DNA of 64,000 bases from Legionella gresilensis (lineage in GTDB: Bacteria; Pseudomonadota; Gammaproteobacteria; Legionellales; Legionellaceae). Shown in pieces: positions 10,355-18,552 of the stretch (position 1 is the stretch's first letter; the number at the start of each line of letters is the position of its first letter). The notes below the pieces were generated by a model, which had not been told where the DNA came from, searched no databases, and saw only the letters and a list, made by a program, of their open reading frames with translations. The position numbers and the translations under genes are program-made. The stretch covers positions 42,671 to 106,670 of the forward strand of contig NZ_CAAAHX010000012.1 of the NCBI RefSeq assembly GCF_900639865.1, in the 5' to 3' direction.

Positions 10355-10938
10355 AATAATGAAAGTTGCTGTTTTAGTTGTGCTAGTGCTTGGGCACGAT
10401 GACTGTGTTTATTCTTTATATTAGCAGGCAATTGAGCGACTGTGCATTGATAAGTAGGTATATAGAAAATAGGATCGTAACCAAAACCTTGATTACCAGC
10501 TGGCTCATAAGCAATCTTTCCTGACCAACGACCAAAGGCCACTAAAGGAGTAGGATCCATAGGATATTGCATGAGAACGATAGCGCAATAAAAAAAAGCA
10601 TCCCGCTCGTTATCAGGGACATCAGCTAACTTTTCCAAAAGTAAATGCATATTTGCTTGATCATTATTCTGTATTCCTGCATAACGTGCCGAATAAATCC
10701 CAGGCTCGCCTTTTAGAGCAGGAACAACTAAGCCTGAATCATCAGCTAAAGCGGGTCTATTAGCTGCTCGGCTAACATGACGGGCTTTTAATAGCGCATT
10801 TTCAAGGAAACTAAGGCCTGTTTCAGCAATACTGTCTATACCTAAACTTAGTTGACTTATACAAGGTATTGGTGAAAGTAGTGTTTGTAACTCAGCAACT
10901 TTGCCTTGATTAGTTGTAGCTAGAATAATTTCTTTCAT
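10351..10938 (-). CDS. rdgB: Non-canonical purine NTP pyrophosphatase RdgB/HAM1
   Basis: Housecleaning nucleotide pyrophosphatase that hydrolyses dITP, XTP and related deaminated purine nucleotides. The 195-residue product has the N-terminal substrate loop [11 protein letters not shown], the metal-binding and catalytic [18 protein letters not shown], the FGYDPIFY loop and the C-terminal SHRAQAL (canonical SHR-A). Length is standard. It is the upstream partner of the TPR-methyltransferase with a 4-base ATGA overlap. Confidence 0.95.
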   Translation of the reverse strand: MKEIILATTNQGKVAELQTLLSPIPCISQLSLGIDSIAETGLSFLENALLKARHVSRAANRPALADDSGLVVPALKGEPGIYSARYAGIQNNDQANMHLLLEKLADVPDNERDAFFYCAIVLMQYPMDPTPLVAFGRWSGKIAYEPAGNQGFGYDPIFYIPTYQCTVAQLPANIKNKHSHRAQALAQLKQQLSLL

Positions 10939-11046
10939 TTTATTAATTCTTATATCTTAAGAAATAGTCCTATATTATAAGCGTATTGTATTGTTAGCTA
11001 GCTTCTAAGGATAATAATTTTAAACTCTTTATATACAAATTAAGAC

Positions 11047-11517
11047 TTAACGTTTTCTATATAGCCAAGGTGGAAAAGCATAAGGATCAGCCCATAAACC
11101 TATTTTATTTTTCTTTGCCTCTTCTTGTAATTTATAGAGACTATTATCAGTATGATAGCGATCATAAACCCAAGCCATGCCTGTTCGAATTTGCTCGGCG
11201 TTAACATCGATATTATTGCATTGGACGCGGGCCAATAAACGTCCATAATGATCCCGCTGTTTAATATTAAGGACCGCCTGTTTGCGAAAGCAAAGATCAG
11301 CAAGCGCTTGCCTTGAGCGATTACCATAAGGTTGATAACGTTCAGGTGCATCAATTTCGGTTAATCTTATTTTTTCTGGCAATTTACCATCGATTAATAC
11401 CACTAAAGTATCACCATCAAGTATTCGAATAACTTCTCCAGTAATAATTTGAGCAAAAGAGAGGGCCGGTATTAAAAAGACAGCAAGCAAAAAAGCAACA
11501 GGTTTAAAATGTGTCAC
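11047..11517 (-). CDS. Exported thermonuclease (SNase-like)
   Basis: A 156-residue staphylococcal-nuclease fold protein. A cleavable signal peptide covers about residues 1-22 (hydrophobic core AFLLAVFLIPALSFA). The calcium and catalytic residues of the family are all visible: DGDT at 34-37, Arg51 in IRLTEIDAPE, Asp56, Glu59 and the second arginine in YGR at 91-93. It should cleave DNA/RNA at the 5' side of phosphate in the periplasm or outside the cell. Monocistronic; the next gene upstream is 109 bases away in a region with no obvious motif. Confidence 0.93.
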   Translation of the reverse strand: MTHFKPVAFLLAVFLIPALSFAQIITGEVIRILDGDTLVVLIDGKLPEKIRLTEIDAPERYQPYGNRSRQALADLCFRKQAVLNIKQRDHYGRLLARVQCNNIDVNAEQIRTGMAWVYDRYHTDNSLYKLQEEAKKNKIGLWADPYAFPPWLYRKR

Positions 11518-11726
11518 TTTAAACCCCGTAATAAATTAAAGAAGCTTTAATCCTAGTATAGTGAATAAAAGTTTTTGCTGTTATTAAAATTTAATACAAT
11601 CAAACTAGATGAAATTTATATTTTATCTTAACTTTTATTTTAAAAATTAATGAATTGGCAAAACACAAACCTATGTACTAATCTTTAAATTTGAATGATT
11701 CATTTAAAATAAACAAGGAGATTATT

Positions 11727-11882
11727 ATGCCTATGCAAGGACGTGGTTCTAATTTATCCAAAGAAGCTAAATCAAAAGGCGGCGCTCATTCTCATGGTAG
11801 TAAATCTACTAGTAGCCGTAGCTCTAATTTATCTAAAGAAACTAAATCAAAAGGTGGCAAGAGCAGCAAGGGCTCTCGATAA
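11727..11882 (+). CDS. Small basic KGG-repeat protein, 51 aa
   Basis: The start at 11727 is chosen because AAGGAG lies 7 bases upstream; an in-frame ATG at 11691 has no ribosome-binding site. The 51 residues are nearly all Ser, Lys, Gly, Arg with an exact-spaced internal duplication: SNLSKEAKSKGG at 8-19 and SNLSKETKSKGG at 33-44. The protein is predicted to be disordered and strongly basic. It recalls bacterial stress-induced KGG-repeat proteins (GsiB/YciG-like) and small nucleic-acid-binding proteins, but the match is by eye only. It lies 260 bases upstream of the kai operon on the same strand with a hairpin between. Confidence 0.7.
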   Translation: MPMQGRGSNLSKEAKSKGGAHSHGSKSTSSRSSNLSKETKSKGGKSSKGSR

Positions 11883-11898
11883 GGAGTGCTTTGGCTTG

Positions 11899-11930
11899 TA
11901 GCCCAGGTGAAGTAGTTATAGCCTGGGCTA
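11899..11930 (+). terminator. Stem-loop after the KGG-repeat gene
   Basis: A 9-bp perfect stem TAGCCCAGG / CCTGGGCTA with a 14-base loop begins 17 bases after the stop of the 51-residue gene. There is only a weak T-rich stretch (TTTGTTTTAATTC) about 12 bases later. It is likely a terminator separating this gene from the kai operon. Confidence 0.55.
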
Positions 11931-12142
11931 TCAATGTTAACACTTTGTTTTAATTCTTAAATTATAAGCGCTCCCTTTAATTACCCCCATTAAAAGTAAG
12001 TCTGTAGTTAAGTACTTTTAATATCTCTTTATAACTAAAAACTCTATTTAATTATTAGTGGTTACTACAAATTATTAATTTTTTTTTAATAAGAACTATT
12101 ATTAATAAAAAGGGTTTTTAATAAATTTAAAGGGAGCAGGGA

Positions 12143-13795
12143 GTGAGCATCAAGAAAATCAGTACAGGGATTATTGGTTTAGATAAAATCTTACATGGTG
12201 GATATCTAGCAGGCAAGCCAACCCTTTTAAAAGGCAGCCCAGGTACTGGGAAAACAATTTTTACCTTGTTTTTTGCTTATGCTCAGCTTGTCGCTGGAAA
12301 AAAAGTCCTTTATATCTCTTGTGATGAAAAGCCCAAGCAAATTCTTTCACATATGGATAGCTTTAATTTAAAGGGAGCCCAATTTAAAGCCAAAAATAAA
12401 TTAATGATTCTAGATTTTACGCCGGAATTTGATGAGGTCGTTGGTGAGTTCGATTTAAATATCCTTTTATTAAGAATATCGCAAGCTAAAAAGAAGTTAG
12501 GCGCGGATATATTAATTATTGATTCGCTGCATTCATTGTTTATAGGACTTACTAAGGATAATAACCTACCCTTAGAAGTCTTAAGATTATTTCAATGGGC
12601 AAGTCAAGAGAAATTAACTCTTTTGACTTCTATGGCTGAACATATCGATATCTGTAAAACGAAACTTTATGAAGAATATATCGTCGATTGTATAATTAAG
12701 CTAAATCAGAAAGTAACCAATAACTTAATGACCCGTTATTTGCGAATTATAAAATTTCGGGGCTCATCACATGGTACTAATGAATATCCTTTTGCTATTG
12801 TTAATAGCGGTATCTCTCTTATTCCTATTACCGAAACAAGGTTAGAAACTAATATTGCTAAAAAATATTTAAGCACAGGGATTAAAGGTTTAGATAAAAT
12901 GCTTGGCAATAGAGGTTATCAAAAAGGTGGCCCTATTATGATTAGCGGTAAATCTGGAACAGCAAAAAGTATTTTTGCGGCTCTCTTTGCTCAATCAGCA
13001 GCTGAGCAGGGACAAAAAGTGTTGTTTGTTTCTTTTGAAGAATCACCTAACGATCTCGTTTCCCATCTACGTTCTATTAATTTAGATCTCAGCCCTTTAA
13101 TTAAGAGAAAGAAGCTAACAGTTATTTCCAGACGCTCAGTTGAAATGGGGTTAGAAGATCATATTATTTCTTTAATTGAGTTAGGGAATCGTGAGCAATT
13201 TGATGTCTTAATTCTTGATCCTATTACTTCTCTTCTCGATTTAGGCAGTATAGTTGATGTTAAATTTCTTTTTATACGCTTTATTTCTTACATGACTGCC
13301 TTAAATAAAACGCTACTATTTACCGAATTGCTACCTGATTCTTCACATGAGCAAAGTATGCTTGGATTATCTAGCTTAACAACAACATGGATACGTTTAT
13401 CACAAGTGGATAATAATGCTGAATTTAATCGAATGCTGTATATAGCTAAATGTCGCGGCCTCAAAACTTCAAATCAGATTAAAGAATTTATTATCACTGA
13501 TAAGGGTATAACTATTGAAGATCCATATGTAGCAGATAAAGAAATAGTTTTTGGTAGTCAAAAGGCAGCCTGTATTTTGAAAGACAAGCAACAAAAGCGT
13601 TCTCACGAGCAAGAAGTACAGATACTGAAAGATGAATTAACAGCGTTAGACGAAGAAATTAAGTCACAAAGAAAACTTAATGAGCTGCGTTATATTGCTA
13701 GAAAAAATGAACTTTTATGTAAAAAAAATAATTTATTACAAGAGAATGAACAAAGGGAAGAACGTCAAAATACTAATAAAGTGCTGAGAGATTAA
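12143..13795 (+). CDS. kaiC: KaiC-like double-domain RecA/circadian ATPase
   Basis: A 550-residue KaiC homologue with GTG start preceded by AGGGAGCAGGG. Domain CI (about 1-230) has Walker A GSPGTGKT (31-38) and Walker B ILIIDS; domain CII (about 240-470) has GKSGTAKS (269-276) and VLILDP. The CII catalytic pair is FEES (Glu299-Glu300). In CI the corresponding pair is Asp61-Glu62 rather than Glu-Glu. By alignment the autophosphorylation pair (Ser431/Thr432 in Synechococcus) is Ser410-Ser411. Residues 480-550 form a charged coiled coil longer than in cyanobacterial KaiC (519 aa). Two bases separate it from kaiB. In L. pneumophila the kai operon has been tied to stress fitness rather than a clock. 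Confidence 0.93.
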   Translation: MSIKKISTGIIGLDKILHGGYLAGKPTLLKGSPGTGKTIFTLFFAYAQLVAGKKVLYISCDEKPKQILSHMDSFNLKGAQFKAKNKLMILDFTPEFDEVVGEFDLNILLLRISQAKKKLGADILIIDSLHSLFIGLTKDNNLPLEVLRLFQWASQEKLTLLTSMAEHIDICKTKLYEEYIVDCIIKLNQKVTNNLMTRYLRIIKFRGSSHGTNEYPFAIVNSGISLIPITETRLETNIAKKYLSTGIKGLDKMLGNRGYQKGGPIMISGKSGTAKSIFAALFAQSAAEQGQKVLFVSFEESPNDLVSHLRSINLDLSPLIKRKKLTVISRRSVEMGLEDHIISLIELGNREQFDVLILDPITSLLDLGSIVDVKFLFIRFISYMTALNKTLLFTELLPDSSHEQSMLGLSSLTTTWIRLSQVDNNAEFNRMLYIAKCRGLKTSNQIKEFIITDKGITIEDPYVADKEIVFGSQKAACILKDKQQKRSHEQEVQILKDELTALDEEIKSQRKLNELRYIARKNELLCKKNNLLQENEQREERQNTNKVLRD

Positions 13796-13797
13796 TA

Positions 13798-14091
13798 ATG
13801 ACTAAAATGATATTAAAACTTTATATAATTGGTCATGGTTCTATCTCAAAGCGAGCAATAAAGAACCTTAATGCAATTTGTGCATTACCTGAATTAGAAG
13901 GTTTATGCGATATCGAAGTAATTGATTTATGTAAGCATCATGATTTAGCAGAAAAAGAAAAAATTTTAGCCACACCTGTGTTAATAAAGAAGGAGCCTAT
14001 GCCTCAAAGACGTATTATAGGCGATTTATCAAATTATCAAAAAGTATTGGAAATATTGGAAGAACCGGTAAGCAAATTTTATGATAAATAG
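13798..14091 (+). CDS. kaiB: KaiB-like thioredoxin-fold protein
   Basis: A 97-residue KaiB homologue (cyanobacterial KaiB is about 102). It retains the N-terminal strand LKLYIIGHG, the ILATP turn, and RRIIGDLS near residue 70, the region that refolds in fold-switching KaiB. In cyanobacteria KaiB binds phosphorylated KaiC. It starts two bases after the kaiC stop and overlaps the next gene by 11 bases. No kaiA is present, as expected outside cyanobacteria. Confidence 0.93.
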   Translation: MTKMILKLYIIGHGSISKRAIKNLNAICALPELEGLCDIEVIDLCKHHDLAEKEKILATPVLIKKEPMPQRRIIGDLSNYQKVLEILEEPVSKFYDK

Positions 14092-16441
14092 AAAGGAAAT
14101 CTATTGGCAGCAACTCGTTGAAGCTCTAGCGCAAGGGGTTCTGATAATAGATAAAAAGGGGGTGATTCATTATGCTAATGAGCAAGCTGCATGTCTATTT
14201 GGACTTGCGCTTGATAAGCTCAAGGGTACTTATTTTACTCAACCCTTAGATACACAAGAAACGCAAGAAATAGAAATTTTTAAGCAAAACGGTGAGATAC
14301 GTATTGCCCAAATGGTGGTAAGGCCAGGCGCGTGGCAAGGGCAGTTCGCTTGGATTGTGTCTTTATTAGATATCAGTGAACTAAAAAAGAAAGATAAATT
14401 ATTAACGATAACATCTAAAAGTGTTAATGCAGCATCTGAGGGAATTATTATTACCAATGAAAAAGGCACTATTGTCCAGGCAAATAAAGCATTTTTAAAA
14501 TTAACAGGGTTTAATGAAAGTGAAGTCATTGGAAAAAATCCAAATTTTTTGCATTCAGGTAAACAAACACGCGAGTTTTACGAAAATTTATGGAGTATTT
14601 TACTTAGACAAGGGTATTGGAGTGGTGAGTTAGTTAATAAGGTCAAGAATAATAAATTAATTTCTATATTATTAACTATTTCTGCTGTTAAAGATGAGAA
14701 TGGGGACGTTAGCAATTACATTGGCTTTCTCCATGATTTAACCACACTAAAAGCGCAGGAAAAGCAACTTGAGCGAGCGAAGTATTATGATGTAGTGACG
14801 GCTTTACCCAATAGGTTTTTCTTAACCCAGAATCTTGAGCAGTATATTAGAACTTCACATCATAAGCACAAAAATCTTATTATTTTAAGTATAAGAATAT
14901 TTGGCTCTCATAAGGATTCTGTTTATACTGAAGATCAGCAAACAAGAGATAAAATAATTTTACAAGTCGTTGAACGTATTCGCCGTAACACACATAAAAT
15001 ACAGTTTTTAGCGCGGATTGGTTATAATGAGTTTGTTATTGTCTATTTTACTCATCAAAATCTTACCAGTTTTTCATTGGTTGCTAAGGAAATTATTAAG
15101 GTTCTTTCTAAGCCTTATAAAGTTAATGAAAAAAGTTATAAAATTTACTGTGTCATTGGCTTGGCTGCTTATAAAAAATACAGCGCGTTTAGTGCAGAGG
15201 AATTATTGCATCAAGCTGAAATTGCGCGTCATAAAGCGCGTCTCTCAGGTGTTAATACTTTTGATTTCTTTGACCCACAAGTTGAAATTGAAACCATTGA
15301 ATTTAACAAATATATAAAATCAATTCAGCATGCGATTCAATCCAACGAACTTAAGCTTTATTACCAACCCAAAGTTAATTTAAAAACCGGTAAAGTAATT
15401 GGGATTGAAGCGTTACTGCGATGGCAGCACCCTAAGCGGGGCTTATTAGCTGCTTCTGAATTTTTGTTTCAAATAGATTATCATCCTATTTCATTGGAGC
15501 TTGGTCATTGGGTGCTTCATCAGGCGTTACAACAAGCTGAGGCTCTAGTAGCTCAGCATTTAGAAATTCCTATCTCTATAAATATTAGCTCTTATCAACT
15601 TCAGGATAAAGATTTTGTTAAAAAGATAGATGAGGCTTTAACAAGATATCCAACAGTGCCTAGCAAACTATTAATGCTAGAAATTTTAGAGACAGAAGCT
15701 TTAGCTGATTTACAACTTGTTTCTCAAATTATCAAGGATTGTAAGAAAAGAGGTATCCATTTTTCTTTAGATGACTTTGGCACGGGTTATTCATCTTTAA
15801 CTTATCTTAAGGATTTAGATATTGCCGAAGTAAAATTGGATCGAGGCTTTATTCGCAATATTTTAACTAACGCACAAGACTTAGCTATTTTAAAGCCTAC
15901 AATTGATTTATGTCGAGTTATGGGTCATGAATTAGTAGCCGAGGGCGTAGAAACAATTTTGCACGGTAAATTATTAATGCATTTAGGATGTTCGCAAGTA
16001 CAGGGGTTTGCTATTTCTAAAGCCATGTCTTCTGAGGCGCTGATTCCTTGGTTAAAAAGTTGGAAACTTAGTCCTAAATGGAATAAAAATAAAATTCCCA
16101 GTGAGTTGATTATTAAATTTATGGCTATTGCTATTAAACATTATATGCAATTTCAAAAGATTGAGCAGTATTTAAAAAATAATCAAGTTTCTTTACCTGA
16201 TTTAACTTTAAAAAATTGTTCTGTAGAAAAATGGCTAAATAAATATAAATCAAATTTTGATTCTGATGTATTTAAAAAACTAACTACTTATCATAAGAAG
16301 CAACATCTTTTAGCCAAGAAGATAATTACATTGGCTGATAACAATAATTATGAACAAGCTTATAAGCAGCTGAAAACATTTGGAAAAATAAGGGATCTAA
16401 TTTTACATAATTTAATTTTAGCAATCTTTATACCAGATTAA
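14081..16441 (+). CDS. PAS-PAS-GGDEF(degenerate)-EAL protein with C-terminal CZB-like domain
   Basis: A 786-residue soluble signalling protein, third gene of the kai operon. PAS 1 is about 8-105 and PAS 2 about 112-225 (GIIITNEKGTIVQANKAFLKLTG split). The GGDEF site is degenerate: GYNEF at 314-318, so no cyclase activity is expected. The EAL domain looks active: EAL at 443-445, NISS, the ILETEA glutamate, DDFGTGYSSL, VKLDRGF, AEGVET and the Gln of QGF are all present. The C-terminal 110 residues have His687, Cys713 followed by Trp718, and HKKQH at 738-742, the 3-His/1-Cys layout of a chemoreceptor zinc-binding (CZB) domain. Predicted role: c-di-GMP phosphodiesterase tuned by PAS ligands and zinc. 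Confidence 0.9.
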   Translation: MINRKEIYWQQLVEALAQGVLIIDKKGVIHYANEQAACLFGLALDKLKGTYFTQPLDTQETQEIEIFKQNGEIRIAQMVVRPGAWQGQFAWIVSLLDISELKKKDKLLTITSKSVNAASEGIIITNEKGTIVQANKAFLKLTGFNESEVIGKNPNFLHSGKQTREFYENLWSILLRQGYWSGELVNKVKNNKLISILLTISAVKDENGDVSNYIGFLHDLTTLKAQEKQLERAKYYDVVTALPNRFFLTQNLEQYIRTSHHKHKNLIILSIRIFGSHKDSVYTEDQQTRDKIILQVVERIRRNTHKIQFLARIGYNEFVIVYFTHQNLTSFSLVAKEIIKVLSKPYKVNEKSYKIYCVIGLAAYKKYSAFSAEELLHQAEIARHKARLSGVNTFDFFDPQVEIETIEFNKYIKSIQHAIQSNELKLYYQPKVNLKTGKVIGIEALLRWQHPKRGLLAASEFLFQIDYHPISLELGHWVLHQALQQAEALVAQHLEIPISINISSYQLQDKDFVKKIDEALTRYPTVPSKLLMLEILETEALADLQLVSQIIKDCKKRGIHFSLDDFGTGYSSLTYLKDLDIAEVKLDRGFIRNILTNAQDLAILKPTIDLCRVMGHELVAEGVETILHGKLLMHLGCSQVQGFAISKAMSSEALIPWLKSWKLSPKWNKNKIPSELIIKFMAIAIKHYMQFQKIEQYLKNNQVSLPDLTLKNCSVEKWLNKYKSNFDSDVFKKLTTYHKKQHLLAKKIITLADNNNYEQAYKQLKTFGKIRDLILHNLILAIFIPD

Positions 16442-16475
16442 AGTAATAAGTAATATCTAAGCAGGCCCACATTTC

Positions 16476-17855
16476 TTAAGTAGGAACATGTATTAATTCC
16501 TGTCCATCTTGCTGTTTAAGTTGACTAAAAATTAGCAGGGATAAACAAGTAACTAATCCCATTGCAATAAAAGTATGATGGAGTGTATCTATACTTAGCA
16601 AAGATGTTTTAGCTGGCGTAAATACATGAAGTAGAATAGCAGCAATGGCCACACCAAAACTTTGTGATATTTGCTGGACTGTACTCATAATACTTGTTGC
16701 GGCACTTAAATCTTCTGGTTCAACGTTGGCATACGCAAGTGAATTCATGCCGGTGTATTGTAATGAGATAAGCAAACCATAGATAAATGTTAAGATACCA
16801 ATTTTTAGAAGAGTTGAATATTCATTAATAAAAGAGAAAGAAATTAAAGAAAAACCGACTAAGAGAGTATTTAGAATAAGTAATTTTTTATAGCCTAAAA
16901 AGCGTAGAATATAAACAGCTAAAGGTTTAGTAATTAGAACACCTAATGCAGTTGGTGCTAATAACAGACCTGAAGTTTGTGGCGAGTAACTTAGGCTAAT
17001 TTGTAAGAGTAGCGGCAGCAGAAAAGGAATACCACCAAAACCTATTCGACAGATTAAATTGCCAATAATTGCGACCCGGAATGTTCTGATTGATAGAAGG
17101 TTAATTTTAACAATGGGATGACTTTTATTTTGCGAATGCCACGCATAACTTAACAATAATAAGATGGCAGCACTTATAGTTATTAGCGAGCGTGCATCGG
17201 ACAACAGAGTTTCACTAAAACTAGCAAAACTATAAGTTAAAAGCGCAAGGCTACTACCAAATAAAATAAAACCTAGTTTATCTAAGCGGTGAACTTGACG
17301 AGGTGGCATATATGGTAATAAATAATAAGCTAATAAAAAAGCGATTAAACCGATAGGTGCATTAACCCAAAAAATCCAACGCCACGAGAAATAATTTGTA
17401 ATTAAACCGCCCAATACTGGCCCTAACATTAGGCCTATTGCGCCTATCATTACAACAATACTTAATTTGCTGACTAATTCATGCCGTTCACAAGTTCTAA
17501 TAATAATTAATCTACCGACGGGCATTGCTATGGAGCCACCTAAACCTTGAATAAAGCGAGCGACAATTAATTCTAAAAGATTCGTAGTAAATCCACACCA
17601 AATTGAACTTAAAGTAAAAATCGTAATGGCAGTCATAAATATTTTTTTAGCACCGAATTTATCAGCTAACCAGCCACTAATAGGAATAAAAATTGCCAAA
17701 CTAAGAAGATAGCTGATAAGAGCCAGCTTTAATGAAACAGGATCTGCTTTTAAACTGTGTGCCATCACTGGAATAGCAGTATTAATAATCGTGGTATCCA
17801 CAGCTTCCATAAACATTACAAAAGCAACAATAATTAAGATAATAGTTTTATTCAT
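16476..17855 (-). CDS. MFS multidrug exporter, DHA2 (EmrB/QacA) type
   Basis: A 459-residue integral inner-membrane protein with about 14 hydrophobic segments. The first helix carries the DHA2 signature MEAVDTTIINTAIP, followed by the MFS motif A-like loop GWLADKFGAKKIF between helices 2 and 3 and the antiporter motif GPVLGGLI in helix 5. Such proteins are proton-coupled drug exporters. No adaptor (EmrA) or outer-membrane partner is adjacent, so it likely acts alone. It converges on the EAL gene with 34 bases between stops. Confidence 0.9.
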   Translation of the reverse strand: MNKTIILIIVAFVMFMEAVDTTIINTAIPVMAHSLKADPVSLKLALISYLLSLAIFIPISGWLADKFGAKKIFMTAITIFTLSSIWCGFTTNLLELIVARFIQGLGGSIAMPVGRLIIIRTCERHELVSKLSIVVMIGAIGLMLGPVLGGLITNYFSWRWIFWVNAPIGLIAFLLAYYLLPYMPPRQVHRLDKLGFILFGSSLALLTYSFASFSETLLSDARSLITISAAILLLLSYAWHSQNKSHPIVKINLLSIRTFRVAIIGNLICRIGFGGIPFLLPLLLQISLSYSPQTSGLLLAPTALGVLITKPLAVYILRFLGYKKLLILNTLLVGFSLISFSFINEYSTLLKIGILTFIYGLLISLQYTGMNSLAYANVEPEDLSAATSIMSTVQQISQSFGVAIAAILLHVFTPAKTSLLSIDTLHHTFIAMGLVTCLSLLIFSQLKQQDGQELIHVPT

Positions 17856-17965
17856 AATATATTTTGTTTAAGTGTTAAATAAAAACACAAAGATGGTTTG
17901 TTTATTCCTCTCATGAGAAGTATTATAGGCATGCTTAGATTTTAAGTGAAAGGAGTAAGGAATTT

Positions 17966-18361
17966 ATGAAAAAGATAGCGATCGTTTTAGCATGTAGTTT
18001 GTCGGCTGTTGCCTATGCAAAACAGTCAGATGCAACTCTCTTATGTGGTTATAAAGATTATTTTCGTTTAAGTGATGCCACCCATCCTGGCATTTATATC
18101 GTAGAGGCTAATACATCCCCTGAAATTTATATGCAAGTTATTAGTCCTCGTAGTTTTGAATTACGTGATACGCCTGCTTGTCGTAGTGGTTATGCGCATA
18201 TTACGGTAGCTTATGATAATTATAATTGGTGTATCTTAGATATCAAAGATGGCCCTTATATGAACCATCCTGTCGTAAAGGCAACTTGCAGCGGTATTAA
18301 ATACAAAGGTACAAAATACGATGGCGTGGGTTCTTATTCATATACCATCGAACTTGATTAA
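17966..18361 (+). CDS. Exported hypothetical protein, 131 aa
   Basis: A signal peptide is clear (MKKIAIVLACSLSAVAYA, cleavage after residue 18). The mature part has four cysteines (in LLCGY, PACRSG, NWCIL, ATCSG), consistent with two disulfides in a small periplasmic or secreted beta-rich domain. A good ribosome-binding site (AAAGGAG) precedes the ATG. I do not recognise the family. It is divergent from the MFS exporter. Confidence 0.75.
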   Translation: MKKIAIVLACSLSAVAYAKQSDATLLCGYKDYFRLSDATHPGIYIVEANTSPEIYMQVISPRSFELRDTPACRSGYAHITVAYDNYNWCILDIKDGPYMNHPVVKATCSGIKYKGTKYDGVGSYSYTIELD

Positions 18362-18375
18362 AATATTATTATTCG

Positions 18376-18392
18376 GAGTAGCTTAGCTACTC
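18376..18392 (+). terminator. Short hairpin after the exported protein gene
   Basis: A 7-bp perfect stem GAGTAGC / GCTACTC with a 3-base loop lies 15 bases after the stop. It lacks a T-tract. It is directly followed by a palindromic repeat element. A weak terminator at best. Confidence 0.35.
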
Positions 18393-18400
18393 TGAACATG

Positions 18401-18548
18401 ACTAGACTTCTATGGAAACTCTACTATAAAGGCACATTGTTTCGTCGATACGGTGCTCGAATCCTCATGTACTCATGTACACTCCGGTTCTGTGCTTCGT
18501 GTCTTCTCGCACTGCACTCTCTATAGCGAGTTTCCAAAGAAGTCTATT
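18401..18548. repeat. 150-bp palindromic (MITE-like) repeat, copy A
   Basis: About 148 bases bounded by imperfect inverted arms (left CTAGACTTCTATGGAAACTC, right its near complement ending at AAGTCTATT). The central part GTGCTCGAATCCTCA...GTACTC..GTACACT.CGGTTCTG is shared with copy B at 22912-23060. No coding capacity is apparent. The arms differ from those of copy B, but the two arms within each copy complement each other. Confidence 0.8.
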
Positions 18549-18552
18549 GTTA

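Noticed and set aside
14239..14529. 96-residue antisense ORF inside the EAL gene
   Set aside because: It lies wholly within the PAS region of the kai-linked gene and has no start signal.
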